Below are positions 26,807 through 35,925 of a stretch of 59,516 bases of DNA, piece after piece. The notes below the pieces were generated by a model. It was not told the origin of the DNA and made no database searches. It saw only the letters and a program-made list of their open reading frames with translations. The stretch's first letter is position 1. Every line of letters begins with the position of its first letter. The position numbers and the translations under genes were made by a program. This stretch comes from Nanobdellota archaeon (GTDB taxonomy: Archaea; Nanobdellota; Nanobdellia; Woesearchaeales; UBA9642). The stretch covers positions 1 to 59,516 of the forward strand of contig JAKAKR010000015.1 of the NCBI GenBank assembly GCA_021813435.1, given 5' to 3'.

Positions 26807-27901
26807 TTAAGAGAACAATGCCTTGACGACCATGGTCGCATAGCTGCCTTTCGGAAGCGCAAAAGAGAGTTTAAGCGCTGACTCAGGAATGGACTCTGCC
26901 GTCCATGTTGCAGAAAAATCATCCACTTGCATGAGCGCGCTTCGCTCACTGCCTTCAATACTGAGTTCAGGGATTGCGCGGATGATAAAATCGCGATGAT
27001 TGATCCCAAGTTGCGCAAGAAGCGCAGTAGTTGCAGTATCACGCACGGCGCTGCTGAATCCGATGAGCGGAAGATGCATTGCATGTAGCGACTGGTATGC
27101 TGCAATGCCTGTGCAGAAGACAAATTGTCCCTGCGAGTAAGGTTCCTCGACAAATTCCTGTCCGGATTCCCTGATCAGACGCGCCAGTGATTCATTGAAG
27201 ATATACGATTGGACGGCGTGCAGGTACATGAGCAGGATTTTTGGAGGGATCTTCTGCAATGCGCCAACATAATCGGTTGGAAGCGACTGGAGATGCGCAA
27301 GAACCTGTTTTTCATAATACCCTTCCCGACCTGATTGTGCGGATTGCGCAATATGCTGCGTTGCTGTCTTGAAGTCGCGTTTGAGTATGCACAGTCCGAT
27401 CGCGACATTGTTTGTCGAGAATCGCTGCTCATCAAAATAATTCGGAAGCAGGAACGATTGAAACGATTTGGATGACTGAGATGATTGAGATGTTTGCAGG
27501 ATGGATGAGAGTTTTGACTCAAATCTTGCGCGCTCATCCGACGTGACTTCGCGGATGATGAGTTCAAACCTGTTTCCTGCAAGATTTCCAAGGCTGATAG
27601 GCTCATTCGAGAATCCGGCAAAAGTCAGTTTGATGTTCTCTTCATCCAATACTAATTTTCCCTTATCGCGCGCAATCGAGATATGTTGTGTAGTAATGGC
27701 ATTCCGATCCTTTGCGCCGGCAAATTTTACATCGCCGCGTTTGAGATTAAACCGTTTGCAGACAAATTGGATGGCGTCCTCAGTGTTGAAGTTGCGCTTC
27801 CAGAGCGCATACACTGCAAAAGCTCCACTGGAGTTTGCAGCATATTCTTTAAGCGGGATCTCACCAACCATAAAGTCCTCGGGAAATGATTTGAGTCGCA
27901 T
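26807..27901 (-). CDS. truD: tRNA pseudouridine(13) synthase TruD
   Basis: A 364-residue TruD-family pseudouridine synthase, which changes U13 of tRNA (and, in archaea, other sites). The catalytic Asp65 lies in FAGAKDRNAITTQ, the diagnostic motif. The N-terminal RLKSFPEDFMVGEIP and the later NYFDEQRFS stretches are also typical. A Ser/Gln-rich insert (SQSSQSSKSFQS) near 140-150 is low complexity and sits where the family insert domain begins. It ends in a Leu-rich tail. The 150 bp beyond its stop contain no gene that I can support. Confidence 0.92.
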   Translation of the reverse strand: MRLKSFPEDFMVGEIPLKEYAANSSGAFAVYALWKRNFNTEDAIQFVCKRFNLKRGDVKFAGAKDRNAITTQHISIARDKGKLVLDEENIKLTFAGFSNEPISLGNLAGNRFELIIREVTSDERARFESKLSSILQTSQSSQSSKSFQSFLLPNYFDEQRFSTNNVAIGLCILKRDFKTATQHIAQSAQSGREGYYEKQVLAHLQSLPTDYVGALQKIPPKILLMYLHAVQSYIFNESLARLIRESGQEFVEEPYSQGQFVFCTGIAAYQSLHAMHLPLIGFSSAVRDTATTALLAQLGINHRDFIIRAIPELSIEGSERSALMQVDDFSATWTAESIPESALKLSFALPKGSYATMVVKALFS

Positions 27902-27958
27902 AACTGGAGTAAAAGGTATTGGAATAAAAAAGTATTGGTTGCTGCAGGTTACTCGGGG

Positions 27959-29218
27959 TTACTGCGCTCGTGGATCAGTCACGCGCCCCATAAAGAGTAT
28001 CTCGCCCGTGGATTTCTCCTGGATGAGAAATATGAAAGGGTGGTCGGCAGTAAATACTTTTAGCGTTGATGGCGCTGCGGCCGAGGTCATCATTCCAATG
28101 CCTGTTGCTGCGGCAGCTTCTGTTCCTTCTTCATTGACATCAATATATGCCTTGTGGACAACGACATTGATGTAGAGCGGTTCGCGTGCCATCTTTGAAA
28201 AATCTGCATAAGTAGTGCTGAACGCATCATGGACTCCGAGTGTCTCGAGTGTCGGGACGAGATCATTATATGCTGTCTGGAATTTGAACTTGGGAAGCGA
28301 GAGCTGAACTTTTTGTGACGACATCTGGCTTTCGATTGCGCGCACTGTTTCTGCAGAGAGTTGCGGGGTGATTGACGTAAGATCATTCTTCGGCAAAATG
28401 ATCATCATCGAGATTTCGCCGCCCTCGTAAGGAAGATTTATTGCTTGCAGTGCGTCATCCTCATAATATCCGAATGACTCGGTCTGGTGCATCATCAGGG
28501 TATCAACAGGGTTTGAAGGTGCCAGGTAAAAGGGTGCATTGCGGGTATTACGTGATTCGAACCCATGCTCCCACTTGCCCTTGAAGTAGATTGCGTTGGT
28601 AATGACAACACGTGTTGAGGGATTAATACTGCCCTGAGGCATGAGATCAGTGATTTTTCCCCGGGTCTCACTGGTGACGCGCTGGTTGATCTGTATTCGC
28701 ATCTGTTCAGGAGCATTTTTGAAATCCGCTTCCTGGACAGTTCCAGCATAATAATGACCGATGATGGATTGGTATGCAGGCAGAAGTCCCATTGTTTTTT
28801 CAACCCAGATATTGTTTGATGTTGAGAGTGTATATCCTTCATGCGCGCCATTGAGGATGTTTCCCAGACGCGCGTAGCCATCGCGCAGGGTCGTATCATC
28901 AGGATAATAGAATGTCTTTTGCAGTTCACTTGCGGTCTTGCCGTCTGCGCCTTCATAGGGGAATACAAATGCCTGAGAGATACTGTAGGGCGAGAAGAAG
29001 GTGTTCTTATCATCCTGCGCCAATTGTGTGTAGAGATCAAATGTGAATCTATTATTTGCATCGACGACAGACTGCAATTCCTGCACTGTTGTCTTCGCAT
29101 CATCCTTAGGAGTATATGCAATGGTCTTGCATCCTGTCATAAAAACCAGGCTGGTTATCACCATAGCCATAAGTCCAAACAATAACAATGTTGAAATACG
29201 CAGTTTTTTAGTGTTCAT
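27959..29218 (-). CDS. Lipoprotein serpin (serine protease inhibitor)
   Basis: A 419-residue serpin with a lipoprotein signal peptide (FMTGC, Cys30), so it should be anchored outside the cell. The serpin fold motifs are present: NNRFTFDLYTQL, TFFSPYSISQAF, VITNAIYFKG, and DHPFIFLI at the C-terminus. The reactive-centre hinge E363-E364-G365-T366 followed by AAAA matches inhibitory members; by family numbering the P1 residue would be about Ser379, next to Ala. It may restrain serine proteases such as the subtilase in this window or those of a host. An AGGTGAT Shine-Dalgarno supports the start. Confidence 0.93.
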   Translation of the reverse strand: MNTKKLRISTLLLFGLMAMVITSLVFMTGCKTIAYTPKDDAKTTVQELQSVVDANNRFTFDLYTQLAQDDKNTFFSPYSISQAFVFPYEGADGKTASELQKTFYYPDDTTLRDGYARLGNILNGAHEGYTLSTSNNIWVEKTMGLLPAYQSIIGHYYAGTVQEADFKNAPEQMRIQINQRVTSETRGKITDLMPQGSINPSTRVVITNAIYFKGKWEHGFESRNTRNAPFYLAPSNPVDTLMMHQTESFGYYEDDALQAINLPYEGGEISMMIILPKNDLTSITPQLSAETVRAIESQMSSQKVQLSLPKFKFQTAYNDLVPTLETLGVHDAFSTTYADFSKMAREPLYINVVVHKAYIDVNEEGTEAAAATGIGMMTSAAAPSTLKVFTADHPFIFLIQEKSTGEILFMGRVTDPRAQ

Positions 29219-29324
29219 GGTATCACCTGTATGAGGTATATCTGTAGCATACGCATACTAGTATTTAAATGTGTTTTAGGGTTCAAACAGGATTGCAGTC
29301 ATGGCAGATTGAAGTCACGAGATA

Positions 29325-30263
29325 TTACTCAAATACACATCTCGGCGGCGCAGTCGAGATGAATTCTCGTTGGAGGAGTGCGATTGTCGTAAATGTATAT
29401 TGGGGGAATTTCTGCTCGATACTGAGAAGTATGGGCTTTAATGCATAAGGTTCGTTGACGAATACGCCGAATTCAAAAAATTGGTCGCCGACATATTCTG
29501 CAATGAAATTGACTGCAGGATGAACCGCAAGATATGCCTTAAGTAAATTCAAGTCCTGCAATTCACGGTTGTCAATAAAAATGCTGTACTGATAGAGTTT
29601 GAGCTTTGTGATATCGATGAATATTGAATATCCGCGGATGTATCCTGCATCCTCAAGTTTTCTGATGCGTTTTGCAATCGCGACACCGCTCATCTTGAGT
29701 GATTGCGCAAGATCTACTGCGCTCGTACGGGAATTTTCTGACAGTCGTTTCAGGATGACATAATCGGCATCACTAAGCTTGTGCGGAATGAGCCTCTTTT
29801 TTGGGATAGGGACGACACGTTCACCAACATATTTTTCATAGAAGAAATGGTTTTGGCGGTGAAGGATGAATTGGTGCGCAATGATCACATCATTGAATCT
29901 GCTCAGGATCGATTGTACACGTCTATCAATCTCTTCAAGGGATTTTCCGACAATCGTCATTCCGATGCTATAATTTCCTGACCACTCTGCAGCCCAGGAG
30001 ATGTAATGGACGTGCTCGAGGTACGAGCGCATTTCATCATGGCGTGCCGCCTTGATAACGAGAAAGAACGCGGCGCCAATATATCCAAACCTGCTCAGAT
30101 CAATGTCTGCAAAGAATGATCTGATGATACCTTGCTGCCTTAATCGCTCAATTCTATACTGCACGACTTCGCGCGATACGCGCAATCTCCTTGCAAGCAT
30201 GCTCATCGGCGTCCGGGAATCTTCGAGGAGTAATGCGAGCAATCGTTTATCTATCCTATCCAT
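29325..30263 (-). CDS. Double Lrp/AsnC-type transcription regulator (paralogue)
   Basis: A 312-residue regulator with two AsnC-type helix-turn-helix units: one at about 2-55 (IDKRLLALLLEDSRTPMSML, then SREVVQYRIERL) and one near 165-215 (DYVILKRLSENSRTSAVDL). It is a clear paralogue of the regulator at 10.7 kb, sharing the layout, HRQNHFFYEKYV-type middle and PRCVFE end. The start ATG lies shortly after AT-rich sequence including ACTATTTAAACG. It is divergent from a small membrane protein, which it may control. Confidence 0.78.
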   Translation of the reverse strand: MDRIDKRLLALLLEDSRTPMSMLARRLRVSREVVQYRIERLRQQGIIRSFFADIDLSRFGYIGAAFFLVIKAARHDEMRSYLEHVHYISWAAEWSGNYSIGMTIVGKSLEEIDRRVQSILSRFNDVIIAHQFILHRQNHFFYEKYVGERVVPIPKKRLIPHKLSDADYVILKRLSENSRTSAVDLAQSLKMSGVAIAKRIRKLEDAGYIRGYSIFIDITKLKLYQYSIFIDNRELQDLNLLKAYLAVHPAVNFIAEYVGDQFFEFGVFVNEPYALKPILLSIEQKFPQYTFTTIALLQREFISTAPPRCVFE

Positions 30264-30364
30264 ACTTATATATTAACTTTAATCGTTTAAATAGTTTATT
30301 ATTGTAAAAAATAAGATAGTAAGTATTATATTTCCAAACATATTACTCTTTATTGGTGATAACA

Positions 30365-30850
30365 ATGAGCAAACCCTACAAACTCATGGAAAAAATAAAA
30401 CACGCATCGCAAAGCATCTATACCCTTGCAGCATTAGGAGTAGTTGCCACCATCAGTGGGATTGCGACATATCATAGTGTAGAAGAAAAAATGCCTGCAA
30501 TAGATAAGGCATGGTACGAGATGCATGAATTAACACAGCAGGCAAAGGAACCAAAATCACTCACCTGCATCATAGATCAATTCCAAGAAAAGCCCTATAC
30601 TGTACAAAAAACAGTCAACGGCATAAGAAGCATCCTACAACTCGACGAGGAAGACAAGGACTCGCTAAAAAGATATGCGGATCAATTGGACGAATATCTT
30701 CCGAGACAAACCGCGTATAACAGAAAACAGAACGAGATCATGACTGAACTCTTGATTCCTGAAGGCATAAGCGCACTATTCATATTTTCACTGTTTGCGA
30801 AGATAGCCCGGTATTCCCGTGCAAAAAAGAAAACACCAAGTGAAGGATGA
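30365..30850 (+). CDS. Small membrane protein, two helices
   Basis: A 161-residue protein with one membrane helix near residues 20-38 and a second near 133-150; the middle is charged and helical (SILQLDEEDKDSLKRYADQL). Both ends carry basic residues. No family is recognised. The ATG at 30365 has a GGTGATAAC Shine-Dalgarno, so the earlier GTG-like starts are not needed. It is divergent from the Lrp paralogue, and an AT-rich region with TATA-like runs separates them. Confidence 0.5.
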   Translation: MSKPYKLMEKIKHASQSIYTLAALGVVATISGIATYHSVEEKMPAIDKAWYEMHELTQQAKEPKSLTCIIDQFQEKPYTVQKTVNGIRSILQLDEEDKDSLKRYADQLDEYLPRQTAYNRKQNEIMTELLIPEGISALFIFSLFAKIARYSRAKKKTPSEG

Positions 30851-30896
30851 ATAACAAAAAAACAAACTATAAAAAGGCTGATATTTTATATAGGGC

Positions 30897-32015
30897 ATGG
30901 CAACCCCTCAAGAACTTGCAACAAAAATTCTTGCTACGGCAGATATCCAGATCAATGGATCGCGCCCCTGGGACATCCAGGTCCATGACGAGCGGTTTTA
31001 TGCGCGCGTACTCTCCGGCGGGTCACTTGCGCTCGGCGAATCCTATATGGATGGCTGGTGGGATTGTGCTGCGCTCGATGAATTCTTCCACAAATTATTG
31101 CGCGCAAAGATTGATGCGAAAGTCATCGGATTGCAGCATCTCATTGTTCCGTATCTCAAGGCAAAACTCTTCAACCGGCAGAAGACACATGCCTATAATA
31201 TCGGTGAAAAACATTATGACATCGGCAATGACCTCTACACCGCAATGCTTGACAAGAATATGCAGTACAGTTGCGGTTACTGGAGGAATGCAAAGACGCT
31301 CGAACAGGCACAGATCGCAAAAATTGATCTCATCTGCAAAAAACTCAAGCTCAAAAAAGGCGAGAGGCTCCTTGATATTGGTTGCGGCTGGGGCGGCCTT
31401 CTCAAGTATGCTGCAAAAAAATACGGCATCCAGGGAGTCGGCATCACTGTCTCTAAAGAGCAGGCAGAACTTGCGCGAAACAATTGTGCAGGACTGCCTA
31501 TTGAAATCTGCGTCATTGATTACCGAAAGATGGATGAGAAATTTGACAAGATTGTCTCTGTAGGAATGATCGAGCATGTCGGATTCAAGAATTATCATAC
31601 CTATATGCAGGTCGCGCACCGCTGCCTCAAAGATGGAGGAATCTTCCTACTCCACACAATCGGCGCAAGCAGGACCACAACAAACGCAGGGGATCCCTGG
31701 ATTGACAAGTACATATTCCCTGACGGGAAACTGCCATCCATAAAACAGCTTGCACATGCCTCAGAAAGATTATTCCTGACTGAGGACCTGCATAATTTCG
31801 GCGCCTATTATGATAAGACGCTTCTTGCCTGGCGCGCAAATTTTGTCAGTGCATGGCCGCAATTGCGACTCACGGGAAAATATACTGAACGATTCTATCG
31901 CATGTGGATCTATTATCTTTCCTGCTGCGCGGGCGCATTTCGTGCACGAAGCAACCAGCTCTGGCAGATTGTCTATACCAAGCGCGGCCATAAGGAAGGA
32001 TATGAAAGGGTTTAG
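30897..32015 (+). CDS. cfa: Cyclopropane-fatty-acyl-phospholipid synthase family
   Basis: A 372-residue CFA synthase, an S-adenosylmethionine-dependent enzyme that methylenates acyl-chain double bonds. The SAM motif LLDIGCGWGG is at 158-167. The residues known from E. coli Cfa are present: Cys126 in YSCGYW, Glu226 in GMIEHVG, His253 in LLHTIG, and Tyr304/305 in NFGAYYD. Archaea mostly use isoprenoid ether lipids, so the gene suggests transfer and either bacterial-type lipids, lipids from a partner, or use on isoprenoid chains. The ATG lies 25 nt after an AACTATAAAAAG box. Confidence 0.92.
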   Translation: MATPQELATKILATADIQINGSRPWDIQVHDERFYARVLSGGSLALGESYMDGWWDCAALDEFFHKLLRAKIDAKVIGLQHLIVPYLKAKLFNRQKTHAYNIGEKHYDIGNDLYTAMLDKNMQYSCGYWRNAKTLEQAQIAKIDLICKKLKLKKGERLLDIGCGWGGLLKYAAKKYGIQGVGITVSKEQAELARNNCAGLPIEICVIDYRKMDEKFDKIVSVGMIEHVGFKNYHTYMQVAHRCLKDGGIFLLHTIGASRTTTNAGDPWIDKYIFPDGKLPSIKQLAHASERLFLTEDLHNFGAYYDKTLLAWRANFVSAWPQLRLTGKYTERFYRMWIYYLSCCAGAFRARSNQLWQIVYTKRGHKEGYERV

Positions 32016-32095
32016 ACAGCGGCGATAGCGCGCATATTCTTCATAACGCCGCATCTTCCACAATCATTATAAACCGTATTCTCCCTAGTTCAAGC

Positions 32096-32824
32096 ATGGT
32101 CAACGCACAAACAGTCACCTGCGCCCTCACCAAAAAGCGCGTCCCGCTTGATGAAGCATCACCTATTGAAATCATCCGTCCAGGAATTCTTGAACTCATC
32201 AAAAAAAAGTATCCGAAATTTCCTGAGACAGGATATATCGCGCGGAGCGCAATGCGTCCCTATCGCGAGGAATACATCAAGCAGATGCTTGCAGCAGAGC
32301 AGGGTGAACTCTCAAAACTTGACAAGGAAGTCGTGAAAAGCCTTGTCCATCACGAGACCATCAGCAAAAATGTCGATAAACAGTTTGACCGGAAGGCAAC
32401 AGTCGGCGAGCATGTCGCAGATAAAGTCGCAGAGTTCGGCGGGAGCTGGAGATTCATCGGGGTATTCGCGCTCATCCTTGCAGTCTGGATCGGCGTCAAT
32501 TCGTACATTCTTCTTGCGCGGCCATTCGACCCCTACCCCTTTATCCTCCTTAATCTCATCCTCTCCTGTTTAGCTGCAATCCAGGCGCCGGTCATCATGA
32601 TGAGCCAGAACCGCAAGGAAGCAAAGGATCGCATGCGCGCAGAGAATGATTATAAGGTGAATCTGAAAGCAGAACTCGAGATCAGGATTCTCCATGAAAA
32701 AATCGACAACCTCATCCAGCATCAATGGTCACGGCTCATGGAGATCCAGCAGCTCCAACTCGACATGATGGAAGAAGGATATGCAGGCAGAGCAAAGACG
32801 CGCAGACAGAAAAAAAAGAAGTAG
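32096..32824 (+). CDS. DUF1003 membrane protein
   Basis: A 242-residue protein with the DUF1003 core: FGGSWRFIGVFALILAVWI as the first helix, a PFDPYPFILLNLILSCLAAIQ-type second helix and the AAIQAPVIMMSQNRKEAKDR motif, followed by a long charged helix. The N-terminal 90 residues include CALTKKRVPLDEAS, as in family members that start with a small Cys-containing module. The Lys/Arg-rich tail is cytoplasmic. The biochemical role of the family is not known. A CATTATAAACCG box precedes the start. Confidence 0.88.
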   Translation: MVNAQTVTCALTKKRVPLDEASPIEIIRPGILELIKKKYPKFPETGYIARSAMRPYREEYIKQMLAAEQGELSKLDKEVVKSLVHHETISKNVDKQFDRKATVGEHVADKVAEFGGSWRFIGVFALILAVWIGVNSYILLARPFDPYPFILLNLILSCLAAIQAPVIMMSQNRKEAKDRMRAENDYKVNLKAELEIRILHEKIDNLIQHQWSRLMEIQQLQLDMMEEGYAGRAKTRRQKKKK

Positions 32825-32912
32825 TGCGCGCATCGCAAAGGATATTCTCTATTCCGCAACATTTAAATATCATTGCTCATGCATTTTATCTGAGTAAGTA
32901 TATGGTGAGTGT

Positions 32913-33476
32913 ATGGATGGATTCTACGAATTAGCGTTCATTGGAAGAGGCGGGCAGGGCGGAAAAACCGCTGCAGAGCTTGTCGCAAAGATTGCACTCA
33001 ACAATGGAAAGTTCGTCCAATCATTCCCGGATTACGGACCAGAGCGCAAGGGCGCGCCAGTCCGCGCATTCACCCGAATCTCTGATCAGGAGATCAGGGG
33101 ATGCTCTTCAGAATCAAATCCTAATGTGATTGTCATCATCGACCAGGCGCTTTCCGGACTCAATAACTCATTCTTTACAACGCACGATGATACTATTGTC
33201 ATTGTAAACACCGGCGAGACCGCGGACGCGCTGCAGAAACAATACCATCTCAAAGGCAGGATCCATGTGGTCAATGCGACCACTATCGCGCTGGAAACAG
33301 TCAAGGTCAATATCACAAACAGCGCAATGCTTGGAGCACTCGCAAAAATCACCGGGTTATTCACACTTGAAGAGATCAAGGAGGAATTCCGCAAGGAATT
33401 CGATCGCAAATTATCCGCAGAGGGACTCCAGAATAATTATCGCGCAATCGAGCGCGCATATAAAGAAGTTGTATGA
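32913..33476 (+). CDS. porG: 2-oxoacid:ferredoxin oxidoreductase, gamma subunit
   Basis: A 187-residue gamma subunit of pyruvate or related 2-oxoacid:ferredoxin oxidoreductase. It begins ELAFIGRGGQGGKTAAE, the family signature, and has the SFPDYGPERKGAPVRAFTRIS stretch that contacts coenzyme A and the other subunits. With the delta, alpha and beta subunits in this cluster it would oxidise a 2-oxoacid to acyl-CoA, CO2 and reduced ferredoxin. GGTGAGTGT before the ATG acts as ribosome site, and an AACATTTAAATATC box lies about 45 nt upstream. Confidence 0.93.
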   Translation: MDGFYELAFIGRGGQGGKTAAELVAKIALNNGKFVQSFPDYGPERKGAPVRAFTRISDQEIRGCSSESNPNVIVIIDQALSGLNNSFFTTHDDTIVIVNTGETADALQKQYHLKGRIHVVNATTIALETVKVNITNSAMLGALAKITGLFTLEEIKEEFRKEFDRKLSAEGLQNNYRAIERAYKEVV

Positions 33477-33477
33477 A

Positions 33478-33571
33478 TGCTTAGCGCCTAGCGAACCTTC
33501 AAATAAGCAAAGTGAAACCAATAAAAATCGTCGAACAATAAAATATTATCGCGATGTGAGCGCGCTAAGCA
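33478..33571. repeat. About 95-nt repeat with paired ends, copy 1 (inside por operon)
   Basis: The 121-bp gap between porG and porD contains a 94-nt unit closed by a perfect 10-bp inverted repeat: TGCTTAGCGC and GCGCTAAGCA. It shares GCGAACCTTCA near the left end and TGTGAGCG near the right end with a unit near 45.7 kb, at almost the same distance (64 and 63 nt). The end stems differ in sequence between the copies but both can pair. It may be a processing site or RNA element within the operon message, or a small mobile element. Confidence 0.45.
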
Positions 33572-33597
33572 AATAACAAAAAACCTAAAAACATAAG

Positions 33598-33918
33598 ATG
33601 ACACTCAAAAAATATACGGAAATCAGTGAAGGCGCCCGCGGCGATGGCGCTTCATCATTGCAATTCAATACTGGCAATTGGCGGGCGATCAGGCCGGATA
33701 TCAACACCAAGAAATGCATCAATTGCATGCTCTGCTACCTCTACTGCCCGGACGATGCAATACTTATCAAGAAAGAGGGCAAGGACGGAAAGCCGGAAAT
33801 CGTCGGGATAGACCTCGAGCATTGCAAGGGTTGTTCGATCTGCTCGAATGTATGCCCCGTCAAATGCATCACCATGGACAAAGAGGAAGATGCATTGAAA
33901 AAGGGATTAAAGGAATGA
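33598..33918 (+). CDS. porD: 2-oxoacid:ferredoxin oxidoreductase, delta (ferredoxin-like) subunit
   Basis: A 106-residue subunit with two [4Fe-4S] binding motifs, CINCMLCYLYCP and CKGCSICSNVCP, as in PorD. It carries electrons from the thiamine-diphosphate site to free ferredoxin. The N-terminal 35 residues contain the family FNTGNWRAIRPDI stretch. It follows porG after a structured gap and lies 16 bp before the phosphatase-like gene, so it is part of the same operon. Confidence 0.93.
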   Translation: MTLKKYTEISEGARGDGASSLQFNTGNWRAIRPDINTKKCINCMLCYLYCPDDAILIKKEGKDGKPEIVGIDLEHCKGCSICSNVCPVKCITMDKEEDALKKGLKE

Positions 33919-33934
33919 ATGGAGTACAGGATAT

Positions 33935-34720
33935 ATGAACGAAGATAAACTGGCACAGGACTTGAAAAAAATCACGCTCAAGGCAGGCAAGGCTGTCATG
34001 TCCCATTATGGAAACGCAAAGATACAGTATTATAAGAAACATGTTACTGATATTGTAACGCAGGCAGATATTGCATCAAATAAGGTCATCACCACATTCA
34101 TCAAGAAAAATTATCCGACGCATGGAATCATTTCAGAAGAGGAAAAGGATTACCAGCGTGATGCAGAATATGTCTGGATCATCGACCCTATTGACGGGAC
34201 ACGGAATTTTTCAAGCAAGTTGCCGCACTTTTCTGTGCTGGTTGCAATCGCAAAGAACAATAAGGTCATTATGGGCGCTATCTGCCAGCCATTTTTCAAA
34301 GAGCTCTATTTTGCCCGGCAGGGAAAAGGCGCATATCTTAACAAGAAGAAGATTCATTGCAGCAGCGCCAAATCAATCGAGCGCAGTATCGGGGTCATTG
34401 ATATCAGTTTCAGGAATGCTGCAACACGGGAAAAGACCAAGAGAATGATACTTGCAGAAGAAAAAACAGGATACTGGGTCACTGAACTTACCTGCATAGG
34501 GTCGAATGCGCTCATTGTCGCTGATGGCCGCAGGGACTGGCTCTGCCAACCCAAAGTCGGCGGAGTCTGGGATCTTGCAGCGCCCTACATTATCCTCAAG
34601 GAATCAGGATGCAAAGTAACAAACTTTCAGGGAAAAGAATGGACGTTAAATGACGGAGATATGATCGCAGCAAACCCGCTGCTCCATAAAAAGATCCTTG
34701 CAATCATGAACAAAAAATGA
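33935..34720 (+). CDS. Inositol monophosphatase / archaeal FBPase-like phosphatase
   Basis: A 261-residue member of the IMPase/FBPase IV family. Metal-binding motifs are complete: IISEEE (Glu68-70), WIIDPIDGT (Asp84, Asp87) and VWDLAAP near 212. Archaeal members hydrolyse inositol-1-phosphate, fructose-1,6-bisphosphate or both. It lies between porD and porA, 16 bp after the former and with its TGA overlapping the porA ATG, so its expression is tied to the oxidoreductase. The metabolic reason is not obvious; linking gluconeogenesis to 2-oxoacid use is an inference. Confidence 0.88.
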   Translation: MNEDKLAQDLKKITLKAGKAVMSHYGNAKIQYYKKHVTDIVTQADIASNKVITTFIKKNYPTHGIISEEEKDYQRDAEYVWIIDPIDGTRNFSSKLPHFSVLVAIAKNNKVIMGAICQPFFKELYFARQGKGAYLNKKKIHCSSAKSIERSIGVIDISFRNAATREKTKRMILAEEKTGYWVTELTCIGSNALIVADGRRDWLCQPKVGGVWDLAAPYIILKESGCKVTNFQGKEWTLNDGDMIAANPLLHKKILAIMNKK

Positions 34721-35916
34721 AACAAATGCCTGCAAAATCAGAAATCAAGGCACTGACCGGTGCAGAAGCGGCTGCTGAAGCTATGAGACAGATCCAGCCC
34801 GACGTTGTACCAGAGTATCCGATTACTCCGCAGACCCAGATCGTCGAGGTCTACAGCCAGTTTGTTGCTGACGGTATTGTTGATTCAGAGATTGTAAGGT
34901 GCGAGTCAGAACATTCAGTGATGAGTGTTGCCATGGGCGCTTCTGTTGCTGGCGCGCGTGTGATGACTGCCACAAGTTCGCAGGGGCTTGCATTCATGTT
35001 TGAGCCCGTATTCATAGCCCCAAGTCTGCGGCTTCCTATTGTCATGAATATTGTCAATCGCGCGCTCTCAGGGCCAATCAATATCCACTGCGATCATTCT
35101 GACGGCATGGCAATACGCGATTCCGGATGGATCCAGCTGTATTCTGAGAATGCGCAGGAAGCATATGAGCATACGATCATGGCTGTACGCATCGCCGAGC
35201 ATCCGGATGTCCAATTGCCGGTTGCGATCAATCAGGATGGGTTCATCACCAGCCATGCACTCGTCAATGTTGAAATCATTGATGATAAGATCGTCAAGGA
35301 TTTTGTGGGCGTCCGCAAGCCTGCCTTCAGCCTGCTTGACGCAGAAAAACCATTATCTGTCGGCATGCTGGATTTCTATGATTATTTTTTCGAGCACAAG
35401 AAACAGACGTTTGATGCCATGGAGCGATCCCGCAGGATCATCAGGGAAGTATTTGATGCATTTGCAAAGATCACCGGAAAAAAATATGATATGGCCGAAA
35501 AATACCGGTGCGATGACGCAGAGCATATCATTGTCGCAATGTCAAGCGCCTGCGGAATCATCAAGGATGTTGTCGACGAATTGCGCGGCCAGGGCAAAAA
35601 AGTCGGTCTGCTCCGCATCAGGGTCTTTAGGCCATTTCCTGAAGTAGAAGTCGCGCAGGCACTGCGCAAGGCAAAAGCAGTCATCATCCTTGAACGCGCA
35701 TCCGGCTTTGGCAGCTACAGCCCAATCTACAATGAGACAACAGCCGCACTCTATCATTATCCGCAGAAACCCAAGATGGTCAATTATGTCTTTGGCCTTG
35801 GCGGAAGGAATTTTGGAAAATCAGACGCACGCAAACTCTTCGAAGAACTCGAAAAGATCGAGGGCGAATTCCTCGATGAAAAAAATAAACTACGGTACCT
35901 CGGAGTACGAGAATAG
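34717..35916 (+). CDS. porA: 2-oxoacid:ferredoxin oxidoreductase, alpha subunit
   Basis: A 399-residue alpha subunit. It has the family start LTGAEAAAEAMRQIQPDVVPEYPITPQT split over the first 45 residues, ESEHSVMSVAMGASVAGARV, the TSSQGLAFMFEP region and the PINIHCDHSD loop near the substrate. The second half carries the VGLLRIRVFRPFPEVEV fold. It starts inside the stop codon of the phosphatase gene (ATGA). Substrate choice between pyruvate and other 2-oxoacids cannot be told from the sequence with certainty. Confidence 0.94.
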   Translation: MKQMPAKSEIKALTGAEAAAEAMRQIQPDVVPEYPITPQTQIVEVYSQFVADGIVDSEIVRCESEHSVMSVAMGASVAGARVMTATSSQGLAFMFEPVFIAPSLRLPIVMNIVNRALSGPINIHCDHSDGMAIRDSGWIQLYSENAQEAYEHTIMAVRIAEHPDVQLPVAINQDGFITSHALVNVEIIDDKIVKDFVGVRKPAFSLLDAEKPLSVGMLDFYDYFFEHKKQTFDAMERSRRIIREVFDAFAKITGKKYDMAEKYRCDDAEHIIVAMSSACGIIKDVVDELRGQGKKVGLLRIRVFRPFPEVEVAQALRKAKAVIILERASGFGSYSPIYNETTAALYHYPQKPKMVNYVFGLGGRNFGKSDARKLFEELEKIEGEFLDEKNKLRYLGVRE

Positions 35917-35925
35917 GTGATGCAT

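Noticed and set aside
27139-27145. Direct repeats of short Ser/Gln codons in truD as a recombination site
   Set aside because: They are low-complexity coding repeats in an insert loop and show no duplication of flanking sequence.
26665-27153. A 162-codon minus-strand frame at the end of truD
   Set aside because: It overlaps the truD 3' end in another frame and is Ser/Arg-rich without any domain.
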